A DNA stretch of 5,385 nt, taken from contig CAUZEO010000351.1 in assembly GCA_963578625.1 (NCBI GenBank), forward strand, positions 1-5,385, in the 5' to 3' direction. The translations under genes were made by a program, and so were the position numbers. Below the pieces are notes generated by a model, which made no database searches, was not told where the DNA came from, and saw nothing but the letters and a program-made list of their open reading frames with translations. Of the stretch, positions 1-5,236 are shown in pieces. Each line of letters opens with the position of its first letter. Positions within the stretch are counted from its first letter, which is position 1. Source of the DNA: CAUZEO01 sp963578625. Lineage in GTDB: Bacteria; Verrucomicrobiota; Kiritimatiellia; SLOV01.

Positions 1-882
1 TTCTCGGAGAAGCCGTTGGCGGCGACCCTTGAAGAGGCGTACCAGATCCAGGAGGTGGTAAAGGAGTCGGGAATCCCATTTTGCGTAGGGCATAATCGCA
101 GATGTTCGCCGGCCATGTCGGAGGCGCACCGGATTTTCCGGGATCACATGCGGAACCCCAAACATTGTCCCTGGCGATACGACCGCGAAGGGACGAGCCG
201 CGCCCGCATCGCGGAAGACGGTCTCGGCGCCATTTCCATTCGTATCAACGACGACTGGTATTCGTGGAAGGCGTATGCGTTTGACGGCGAAACGTATTCG
301 CATGGGCCCATGTTGTGGGAAGGAACTCATTTCGTAGACATCTGCAACTGGTTTCTGGACGCCGAACCGGAGACCGTGGTTGCGCAGGAAACCGGGCTTT
401 TCAATCATGGCATCGTCATCCGCTATCGAACCGGTGAAATGGCAACGATCTCCATGAGCGCGAATGGTTCCTTTGGCTATCCAAAGGAACTCTACGAGGT
501 GACGGGGCAGGGCGGCATCGTGGTGAACAACCACATGGTAGAGATCAGAACGGCGGGGATTGAAGGTGCGCCGGCGAGAGTAACCTATCCGCTTGTCAAC
601 GATCCCTATCCGGAGTTGGAAACGGAAGGCGGGTTGTCGGAGTGGGTGGAGAAGAGGACGCGCGCCTGCGCCGATGCTATTGTGGCCGGGGACAACAGCA
701 GGATCATTGTCGCGGAGCCGGACAAGGGGCATGCATTGATGCTGGACGCTTTCGTGGATGAAATCAGGGGGGAACGGGGGCCGGTGTGTGATGTCGATGC
801 CGCGGTCCTCGCGACCCGCGTTTGTCTCGCCGCGATAAAATCCGCGCGCGAGGAGCGATTCGTAAAGGTGGACGAACTTTGA
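1..882 (+). CDS. Gfo/Idh/MocA family oxidoreductase, C-terminal part (5' end outside window)
   Basis: The frame is open from base 1, and 293 residues are visible before TGA at 880-882. The fragment opens with FSEKPLA, which holds the EKP motif that ends the N-terminal Rossmann domain in this family and supplies the catalytic lysine. The true start therefore lies roughly 90-100 codons upstream, and the TTG at 16 is not a start. A family-typical stretch (VGHNRRCSPAM, about residues 29-39) follows. Next comes the alpha/beta substrate domain with EGTHFVDICNW at about 107-117, where H110 and D113 match the H-x-x-D segment around the family's catalytic histidine. The position four before this histidine, usually Asp, is Trp here. 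Family members use NAD(P)(H) to oxidise or reduce sugars, inositols and their derivatives in the cytoplasm. The substrate cannot be told. A terminator begins 6 bases after the stop, so the gene ends its transcription unit. Family assignment is firm; specificity is unknown. Confidence 0.93.
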   Translation, partial: FSEKPLAATLEEAYQIQEVVKESGIPFCVGHNRRCSPAMSEAHRIFRDHMRNPKHCPWRYDREGTSRARIAEDGLGAISIRINDDWYSWKAYAFDGETYSHGPMLWEGTHFVDICNWFLDAEPETVVAQETGLFNHGIVIRYRTGEMATISMSANGSFGYPKELYEVTGQGGIVVNNHMVEIRTAGIEGAPARVTYPLVNDPYPELETEGGLSEWVEKRTRACADAIVAGDNSRIIVAEPDKGHALMLDAFVDEIRGERGPVCDVDAAVLATRVCLAAIKSAREERFVKVDEL

Positions 883-888
883 TGTAAC

Positions 889-911
889 CGCGGATCCTCT
901 CCGCGTTTTTT
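889..911 (+). terminator. Intrinsic terminator of the first oxidoreductase gene
   Basis: A perfect 6-bp GC-rich stem, CGCGGA (889-894) with TCCGCG (900-905), encloses a 5-base loop and is followed at once by six Ts (906-911). It starts 6 bases after the stop of the upstream gene. This is a textbook rho-independent terminator on the + strand. On the opposite strand the hairpin has no T-run, so it is directional. Confidence 0.85.
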
Positions 912-928
912 ACAAAAAGTCACGAAGA

Positions 929-956
929 AAACAGAGGGGTTCGTCTTCTTCTGTTT
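929..956 (-). terminator. Possible weak terminator of the second oxidoreductase gene
   Basis: AAACAGA (929-935) and TCTGTTT (950-956) form a perfect 7-bp stem around a 14-base loop, 7 bases beyond the stop codon of the minus-strand gene. Read on the minus strand, the sequence after the stem is pyrimidine-rich (TCTTCGTGACTTTTT), but the T5 run comes 8 bases late and the stem is AT-rich. It could serve as a weak terminator or 3'-end stabilising hairpin. Confidence 0.35.
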
Positions 957-963
957 AAAAAGT

Positions 964-2022
964 TTACCCCAGGAATTTTTGTAGAAACTCCTGCACTTCT
1001 ATGGGCTGGCCGGTTTCGGCGGATTCGATGGCGGCAAAGAGGATGGCCATGCACTGGATGTTGTCCTCCAGGTCGGCAGGGTGATCGGGGCGGTCGCCCC
1101 GGAGCCAGTCGCAGAACATTTCTGCAAGCCATGGGTTCTTCCATACCTCCTGGAATGCGAGCTGTTTTTCGGTAATCGTTCTCTCGCCCGTATCTGTGTC
1201 TTGCAGCACCCGGATATTGCGCTGATCCAGCTCCACGGTGGCTAGATCGCATTCCACCCGAAAGTAGTCTTTACCCCATCCGTTGAGCTCGGTCGTGTTC
1301 GTTTTGCTGCCTTCGTACATCACCTTGATGCCGTTTTCCATTTCAAGGGTGATGAGCGCATTGGCATCCCCCTCGAATTCGCTCCAGGGCGGATTCCAGG
1401 TGACTGCAAATATCTTTTTCGCGTTCGAACCAGTCAGGGCGCGAATAATGTCAAAGTGATGGACGGTGCCTTCGACAAGGAGGGTGTGGGGGATCTTGTA
1501 ACGAAATGCACCCCAGGCCGGATACTTCCTGCAGTTCCACGTATTTCGCCCGACGATGTAGCTGGCGGCGCCATATTCGCCGGATGCAACCAGGCGTTCC
1601 AGGGTCTGTTTGTCCTGATCGAACCGGTGGCTCATGGTCACAGCCATTTTTTTCCCGGCGGCGATGACGTTTTTGTAAATGCGAGCAGTGGCCGCGATGG
1701 TGTCGGCGATTGGCTTTTCGGATAGAATGTGGCAATCGTGCCGGAGCGCGATGTCCACCACCGCCTCATGGTGCGCGGGAGGTACAACGACGACCATAAA
1801 GTCCGCATCGTTTTCGGCAAAAGCGCGCGCGATATCGGTGTAGCATTTGGAAGAGTCCAACCCGAGCAGATCTGTCGCATGTACGAGCTGCTCGGGAACG
1901 ATATCCACCGCCGCAACCGGTATTGCTTTTCCCAGCTGAATGAGCCGGGGCCAAACCATTTCGCACCAGTAGCGGCCCATTCCGCCGGTGCCTACCTGGA
2001 TGAATCGAAGAGGGGTCGTCAT
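964..2022 (-). CDS. Gfo/Idh/MocA family NAD(P)-dependent oxidoreductase
   Basis: A complete gene of 352 residues, the usual length for the family. An N-terminal Rossmann fold begins MTTPLRFIQVGTGGMG, with the dinucleotide-binding GxGxxG at residues 11-16. Asp40 at the end of the second strand suggests a preference for NAD(H). SEKPIA at 101-106 carries the EKP motif with the catalytic Lys103. The C-terminal alpha/beta domain holds EGTVHHFDIIR at 184-194: His188 and Asp191 fit the catalytic H-x-x-D segment, and Glu184 sits where most relatives have Asp. The ATG at 2022-2020 is fixed as the start because an in-frame TAG lies two codons upstream (2028-2026). No strong Shine-Dalgarno sequence is visible; GAAAG about 9-13 bases upstream is the best candidate. 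It is a cytoplasmic enzyme acting on a sugar, polyol or related compound that I cannot specify. It converges on the first oxidoreductase gene, with about 80 bases between the stops. The two proteins differ clearly in sequence, so they are not a recent duplication. Confidence 0.94.
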   Translation of the reverse strand: MTTPLRFIQVGTGGMGRYWCEMVWPRLIQLGKAIPVAAVDIVPEQLVHATDLLGLDSSKCYTDIARAFAENDADFMVVVVPPAHHEAVVDIALRHDCHILSEKPIADTIAATARIYKNVIAAGKKMAVTMSHRFDQDKQTLERLVASGEYGAASYIVGRNTWNCRKYPAWGAFRYKIPHTLLVEGTVHHFDIIRALTGSNAKKIFAVTWNPPWSEFEGDANALITLEMENGIKVMYEGSKTNTTELNGWGKDYFRVECDLATVELDQRNIRVLQDTDTGERTITEKQLAFQEVWKNPWLAEMFCDWLRGDRPDHPADLEDNIQCMAILFAAIESAETGQPIEVQEFLQKFLG

Positions 2023-2052
2023 ACGCTAGTCTTTCACTTGTTGCGGTTTCGC

Positions 2053-2067
2053 AGTCAAACTTTGACT
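2053..2067. promoter_or_regulatory. Perfect 15-bp palindrome, candidate operator proximal to oxidoreductase gene
   Basis: AGTCAAACTTTGACT consists of two perfect 7-bp arms around one central base. It lies 31-45 bases upstream of the oxidoreductase ATG. Symmetry of this size is typical of sites for dimeric helix-turn-helix regulators, and the position would suit a repressor acting just downstream of the start of transcription. I cannot name the regulator family from the site. Confidence 0.5.
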
Positions 2068-2103
2068 CTCGGGGAATCGTGTACCCGGCCGTCATTGATT
2101 ACT

Positions 2104-2109
2104 TTTATA
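2104..2109 (-). promoter_or_regulatory. Candidate -10 element for the minus-strand oxidoreductase gene
   Basis: On the minus strand this reads TATAAA, five of six matches to the sigma70 -10 consensus. It would place the transcription start near 2097, giving a leader of about 75 nt. No good -35 hexamer lies 16-18 bases upstream, where the sequence is CT-rich. If this promoter is real it may depend on an activator, and the palindrome at 2131-2145 is centred near -41. Confidence 0.3.
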
Positions 2110-2130
2110 CGATGCCGGGAAGTAAGGAGA

Positions 2131-2145
2131 GAACGATTATCGTTC
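2131..2145. promoter_or_regulatory. Perfect 15-bp palindrome, candidate distal operator
   Basis: GAACGATTATCGTTC has two perfect 7-bp arms around a single central T. It is followed directly by GGCCGGCC (2146-2153), itself a palindrome. It sits 109-123 bases upstream of the oxidoreductase ATG and overlaps the expected -35 region of the candidate minus-strand promoter. It differs in sequence from the palindrome at 2053-2067, so if both are operators they probably bind different regulators. Confidence 0.5.
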
Positions 2146-2185
2146 GGCCGGCCCTCTGTATAAGCATTCACGAATCCGCGGCCGT

Positions 2186-2207
2186 GGCCTGGGCTTCCAG
2201 TCCGTGT
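2186..2207. repeat. Possible REP-like element
   Basis: The stretch around GGGCTTCCAGTCC (2191-2203) can fold as a 5-bp stem with a TCC loop and one G-U pair. The wording resembles short intergenic repeats of the form 'cacgg(g/a)ctggaag(c/t)ccgtg' that I associate with some PVC-group and related genomes; this is recollection, not a search. There is only one copy in the window, so its repeat status cannot be shown here. Confidence 0.25.
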
Positions 2208-2224
2208 CGGAACAAGAAAAGGAG

Positions 2225-2263
2225 AAAAAAAAGCGCACGAAGAGAGCACACGCACCCTCGTGC
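2225..2263 (-). terminator. Terminator-like hairpin with T8 tract, minus strand
   Basis: GCACGA (2235-2240) pairs with TCGTGC (2258-2263) around a 17-base loop. Read on the minus strand, the stem is followed by GC and then eight Ts (A8 at 2225-2232). An overlapping alternative stem pairs GAGCAC (2244-2249) with GTGCTC (2260-2265). It could stop antisense or read-through transcription heading toward the oxidoreductase gene, or end a short unannotated RNA. The long loop makes it weaker than the terminator at 889-911. Confidence 0.3.
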
Positions 2264-2322
2264 TCAATACTTCCCCGCTCCTTGTTCAAACACGTACGCT
2301 GAGGTTGGGTGCTTTTGGCTTT

Positions 2323-2349
2323 GCTACACGGATCGGATATCCGTGCTAC
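2323..2349. repeat. 7-bp stem-loop flanked by GCTAC, REP-like
   Basis: CACGGAT (2327-2333) and ATCCGTG (2339-2345) form a perfect 7-bp inverted repeat with the loop CGGAT. The pentamer GCTAC occurs at 2323-2327 and again at 2345-2349, at either side of the stem. No T-run follows on either strand, so it is not a standard terminator. The form suggests a dispersed intergenic palindrome, but only one copy is visible. Confidence 0.4.
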
Positions 2350-2390
2350 GGGGCTCCGCAAAATCCACCCGTAGAGAGCCTTATTTCTGA

Positions 2391-2419
2391 TTGACATTAG
2401 AGGAGTACTATGTTATGTT
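2391..2419 (+). promoter_or_regulatory. Sigma70-type promoter with extended -10, driving the haloperoxidase gene
   Basis: A perfect -35 hexamer, TTGACA (2391-2396), is followed by exactly 17 bases and then TATGTT (2414-2419), four of six matches to the -10 consensus. TG at 2411-2412, one base before the hexamer, makes an extended -10. Transcription should begin near 2426. That leaves a leader of about 174 nt before the ATG at 2600. Confidence 0.65.
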
Positions 2420-2425
2420 AATTTT

Positions 2426-2599
2426 TCGTGGTTGATTTTCCGAAAGGGTAAAATGGGGTTATATCGGAAGAACGTTGCGTGCGTGGATGGTCACAGGAGC
2501 AGTCCGAATCGCTGCTCTGTCGTCGACCGATTTCTGATTCGCTTGCGGAATCGTTCCTGAGTTTCCCACGCCGTTCGACAGCAGAAAGCAAGTAGCATA
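2426..2599 (+). other. Long, structured 5' leader of the haloperoxidase gene
   Basis: The extent is inferred from the promoter at 2391-2419. The clearest structure is GAGCAG (2497-2502) with CTGCTC (2512-2517), extended by ACA/TGT across a bulged G to give a nine-pair stem (2493-2520). A weaker GATTC/GAATC hairpin lies at 2536-2552. A 35-codon open frame (2453-2560) lies inside it. I do not recognise a known riboswitch. No strong Shine-Dalgarno sequence precedes the ATG at 2600; GAAAG at 2584-2588 is the best match and is far from the start. Confidence 0.4.
2453..2560 (+). CDS. Possible 35-codon upstream open frame (leader peptide), speculative
   Basis: ATG at 2453 is preceded by AAAGGG (2443-2448), a better ribosome-binding match than that of the downstream gene, with a short 4-base spacer. 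The frame runs 35 codons to TGA at 2558-2560 and is in the same frame as the haloperoxidase gene, whose ATG follows 39 bases later. The encoded peptide begins MGLYRKNVAC and is rich in arginine (7 of 35). It shows no signal peptide and no recognised family. An open frame this short is common by chance, so this is only a candidate for translational coupling or a leader peptide. Confidence 0.2.
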   Translation: MGLYRKNVACVDGHRSSPNRCSVVDRFLIRLRNRS

Positions 2600-5236
2600 A
2601 TGCGGGCGCTTTTATCACTGTCAGTCGTTTTTGGATTTCTCTCATTCGTTCCCACCACCCCGGCCGAGCATTCCGTTGCCAGGAAATGGAATGAAGTGCT
2701 GCTCGATGCGATACGAAATGATTTTGCGCGTCCCACCGTACACGCACGCAATCTCTTTCACACGTCGGTTGCCGTGTACGACGCCTGGGCTGTCTATGAT
2801 TCGGAGGCAAGGCCGTATTTACTTGGCAATACCGTAGGTGGGTTCACCTGCCTGTTTGACGGGGTGCCGGTGCCCTTGAACAGTCACGCCGCCCAGGAGG
2901 AGGCTATCAGCTACGCTTCATTCCGCATCCTCACGCATCGGTTTCAATTCTCGCCTGGAGCGGCCGAGTCACTCCCCTCATTCGTTGCCTTGATGGAGGA
3001 ACTTGGCTATGACCCGCTGGTCACATTCACGGACTACGCCGGCGGGTCCCCTGCAGCACTCGGAAACTACATCGGGCAGTGCATCATTGAATTCGGCTTG
3101 CAGGACGGCGCCAACGAGCAGGGCAGTTACGAAAACCTCCACTACTTTCCGGTAAACCCCAGCCTGGTCCCCTTTGTGCCGGGAAATCCCAACATCATCG
3201 ATCCCAACCGATGGCAGCCGTTGACGCTGGAAGTGTTCATCGACCAGGGAGGGAATGTGATTCCCATCAACTCGCCTCCGTTCCTCAGTCCGGAGTGGGG
3301 CATTGTCACACCCTTTTCTCTCACCACGGAGAATCTCACCACCTACAGCCGGAACGGAAATGCGTATCCTGTTTATCACGATCCCGGTCCGCCTCCTTAT
3401 CTCGATGTCAGTACAGGCGGCGGATTATCGGATGAATACAAGTGGGGGTTCGCTATGGTTTCGATCTGGTCGTCTCACATGGACCCGTCCGACGGCGTAG
3501 AGATCGATATTTCGCCCGCATCGTTCGGCAATATGCCCTTCGAGTCGTTGCCGGAGAGTTTTGAGGACTATCCCGACTACTATCGATATCTGGAAGGTGG
3601 AGACATCGGCGAAGGGCACGATGAGAATCCTTATACAGGATTACCGTATGAGCCCCAGGTGGTTCCGCGCGGAGACTATGCCAGGGTCCTGGCCGAATTC
3701 TGGGCGGACGGGCCGGATTCCGAGACCCCGCCCGGCCACTGGTTCACCATCCTGAATTATGTCAATGACCACCCGCTTTTCGAAAAACGCTTTGAAGGTG
3801 TCGGTGAAATTCTTGACGATCTCGAGTGGGATACAAAGTCGAACTTCATCCTGGCCGGGGCAATGCACGATGTCGCCGTTTCGGCATGGGGGATCAAGGG
3901 GTGGTATGATTATATCAGGCCGATTTCCGCGCTCCGGTTGATGGCCGATCTCGGGCAGTGTACCGACCCGGGCTTGTTAAACTATCACTTGGGCGGCATT
4001 CCCCTGGTGCCGGGATACATTGAGGTCATTCAACCGGGAGATCCGCTGGCGGGATTCTACGGCTTGAATGTTGGAAAGATCAAAATCTATGCTTGGCTGG
4101 GGCCTGAGTTTATCTCCAATCCGGCAAACGACGTGGCCGGCGTTGGTTGGATTCTCGCTTCGAACTGGTGGCCCTACCAGCGGCCATCCTTCGTTACGCC
4201 GCCGTTCGCCGGTTATGTTTCCGGGCATTCGACGTATTCGCGGGCGGCAGCGGAACTCATTGCACGCCTCACTGGAGACCCTTTTTTCCCCGGCGGATTG
4301 GGAGAATTTCATGCGCCTCAAAACGAATTCCTCGTGTTCGAAGACGGTCCGTCGGTCGACATCACGTTACAATGGGCCACCTATGCCGACGCGTCCGACC
4401 AGACCAGCCTGTCCCGGATCTGGGGCGGCATCCATCCTCCCGCGGACGACATCCCGGGACGGATCATCGGCAAGAAGATCGGTATCTCTGCCTTTGAGAA
4501 GGCGCTGTGTTATTTCTCCGGTCCGGAAGCGGTCTGCGCGGACCTCGTTCTGGAACCGGATGGCAACGGAAACTACCTGGTCTCCGCCGATAGCGTCGAT
4601 GACGGCAGTTTCCATCCCTGCTCTACGATCACATTGGCCGTAGATCCGGAATTGATCCCATGTAAACATGATGCCTACATGCAGGAAGTTTCCCTGATCG
4701 TGACGGATGAATTCGGCCGGCAGAGTAGCTGTACCGCGAATGTGACGCTGTTACAGGATGAAGATCAAGACGGTGTCGGGGATGCGTGCGATGCCTGTCC
4801 CGGCTTCAATGACCAGGTTGACGGCAACAACGACGGCTTGCCTGATTGTGCCAATTTCCCTGGCGTCAACGCACCCTTGCCGCCTGAATGGCAATGCAAC
4901 AACGGAGAAAAAGTTCACGTGACGGTCTATCCGCTAGGGCGTGAGCGCATGGGATCGGTTTTGTGCGTGGAACCCATTGACGCTGGCGTTCTTATGCAAA
5001 ACGGTGCCTATCTCGGAATTCCGATAGCGTATGGCGGCGGCGTTCGAATTCGGACCCATGAGTCGATCGAATTCCTCGCGGTTTTCGGCCACCGGTATCG
5101 CTGTCAATATTCAACCGACCTGGGCGAGTGGGTGGACATGGAGCCTATTATTTGTGGAAATGGCCGGCCGACACAAATCAGCGATTCGAATCAAACGGAA
5201 ACGGTGAAATTCTACCGGGTGGTAGAACTACCTTGA
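2600..5236 (+). CDS. Secreted vanadium-dependent haloperoxidase / PAP2-superfamily protein with modular C-terminus
   Basis: The protein has 878 residues. A signal peptide of about 22 residues (MRALLSLSVVFGFLSFV..., cleavage likely after TPA) directs export. ATG 2600 is the only supported start, since an in-frame TGA lies at 2558-2560. The N-terminal helical part contains WNEVLLDAIRNDFARPTVHA (30-49), typical of bacterial vanadium haloperoxidases. The oxyanion pocket is complete: K433-x6-R440-P441, S541-G542-H543, and S605-R606-x5-H612-x3-D616. These match the vanadate-binding residues of fungal chloroperoxidase (K353, R360, S402, G403, H404, R490, H496). F536 lines up with its F397. Such enzymes bind vanadate and oxidise halides with hydrogen peroxide; the same fold also serves acid phosphatases, so activity is inferred. 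C-terminal to the catalytic part are a Cys-containing Ig/HYR-like domain (about 655-718), a calcium-binding thrombospondin type 3 repeat (720-750, with D720, D722 and D724), a Pro-rich linker (752-766) and a beta-rich tail (770-878) ending FYRVVELP. The gene has its own promoter. Confidence 0.92.
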   Translation: MRALLSLSVVFGFLSFVPTTPAEHSVARKWNEVLLDAIRNDFARPTVHARNLFHTSVAVYDAWAVYDSEARPYLLGNTVGGFTCLFDGVPVPLNSHAAQEEAISYASFRILTHRFQFSPGAAESLPSFVALMEELGYDPLVTFTDYAGGSPAALGNYIGQCIIEFGLQDGANEQGSYENLHYFPVNPSLVPFVPGNPNIIDPNRWQPLTLEVFIDQGGNVIPINSPPFLSPEWGIVTPFSLTTENLTTYSRNGNAYPVYHDPGPPPYLDVSTGGGLSDEYKWGFAMVSIWSSHMDPSDGVEIDISPASFGNMPFESLPESFEDYPDYYRYLEGGDIGEGHDENPYTGLPYEPQVVPRGDYARVLAEFWADGPDSETPPGHWFTILNYVNDHPLFEKRFEGVGEILDDLEWDTKSNFILAGAMHDVAVSAWGIKGWYDYIRPISALRLMADLGQCTDPGLLNYHLGGIPLVPGYIEVIQPGDPLAGFYGLNVGKIKIYAWLGPEFISNPANDVAGVGWILASNWWPYQRPSFVTPPFAGYVSGHSTYSRAAAELIARLTGDPFFPGGLGEFHAPQNEFLVFEDGPSVDITLQWATYADASDQTSLSRIWGGIHPPADDIPGRIIGKKIGISAFEKALCYFSGPEAVCADLVLEPDGNGNYLVSADSVDDGSFHPCSTITLAVDPELIPCKHDAYMQEVSLIVTDEFGRQSSCTANVTLLQDEDQDGVGDACDACPGFNDQVDGNNDGLPDCANFPGVNAPLPPEWQCNNGEKVHVTVYPLGRERMGSVLCVEPIDAGVLMQNGAYLGIPIAYGGGVRIRTHESIEFLAVFGHRYRCQYSTDLGEWVDMEPIICGNGRPTQISDSNQTETVKFYRVVELP

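Larger units (their letters stand above)
2023..2599. other. Divergent intergenic region, 577 bases, no convincing gene
   Basis: This region separates the minus-strand oxidoreductase from the plus-strand haloperoxidase gene. Short open frames exist on both strands, but none has family-like sequence or a supported start. From left to right it holds a 15-bp palindrome (2053-2067), a candidate minus-strand -10 box (2104-2109), a second 15-bp palindrome (2131-2145) abutting GGCCGGCC, and a REP-like hairpin (2191-2203). Further right are an A8 tract with a hairpin (2225-2263), a 7-bp stem-loop (2327-2345), a strong plus-strand promoter (2391-2419) and a structured leader up to the ATG at 2600. Confidence 0.8.

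Noticed and set aside
16..18. TTG as start of the first oxidoreductase
   Set aside because: The frame is open to base 1 and the bases before it encode FSEKP, part of the family's conserved EKP motif, so the gene begins upstream of the window.
2137..2397. 86-codon minus-strand open frame in the intergenic region
   Set aside because: It runs through both REP-like hairpins and the A8 tract, has low-complexity Arg/Pro and Phe runs, and shows no family-like sequence.
2426..2599. Known riboswitch or tRNA in the haloperoxidase leader
   Set aside because: No recognised aptamer core, T-loop or cloverleaf could be found by eye; only simple hairpins are present.
2418..2810. 130-codon minus-strand open frame over the start of the haloperoxidase gene
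   Set aside because: It is antisense to the signal peptide and N-terminal domain of a well supported gene and crosses that gene's leader. Its composition is Arg/Ser-rich without recognisable motifs.
4068..4643. 191-codon plus-strand frame inside the haloperoxidase gene
   Set aside because: It is a shifted reading of the region that encodes the SGH and SR-x5-H active-site motifs. Its Arg/Pro-rich product is what a frame shift of GC-rich coding DNA gives.
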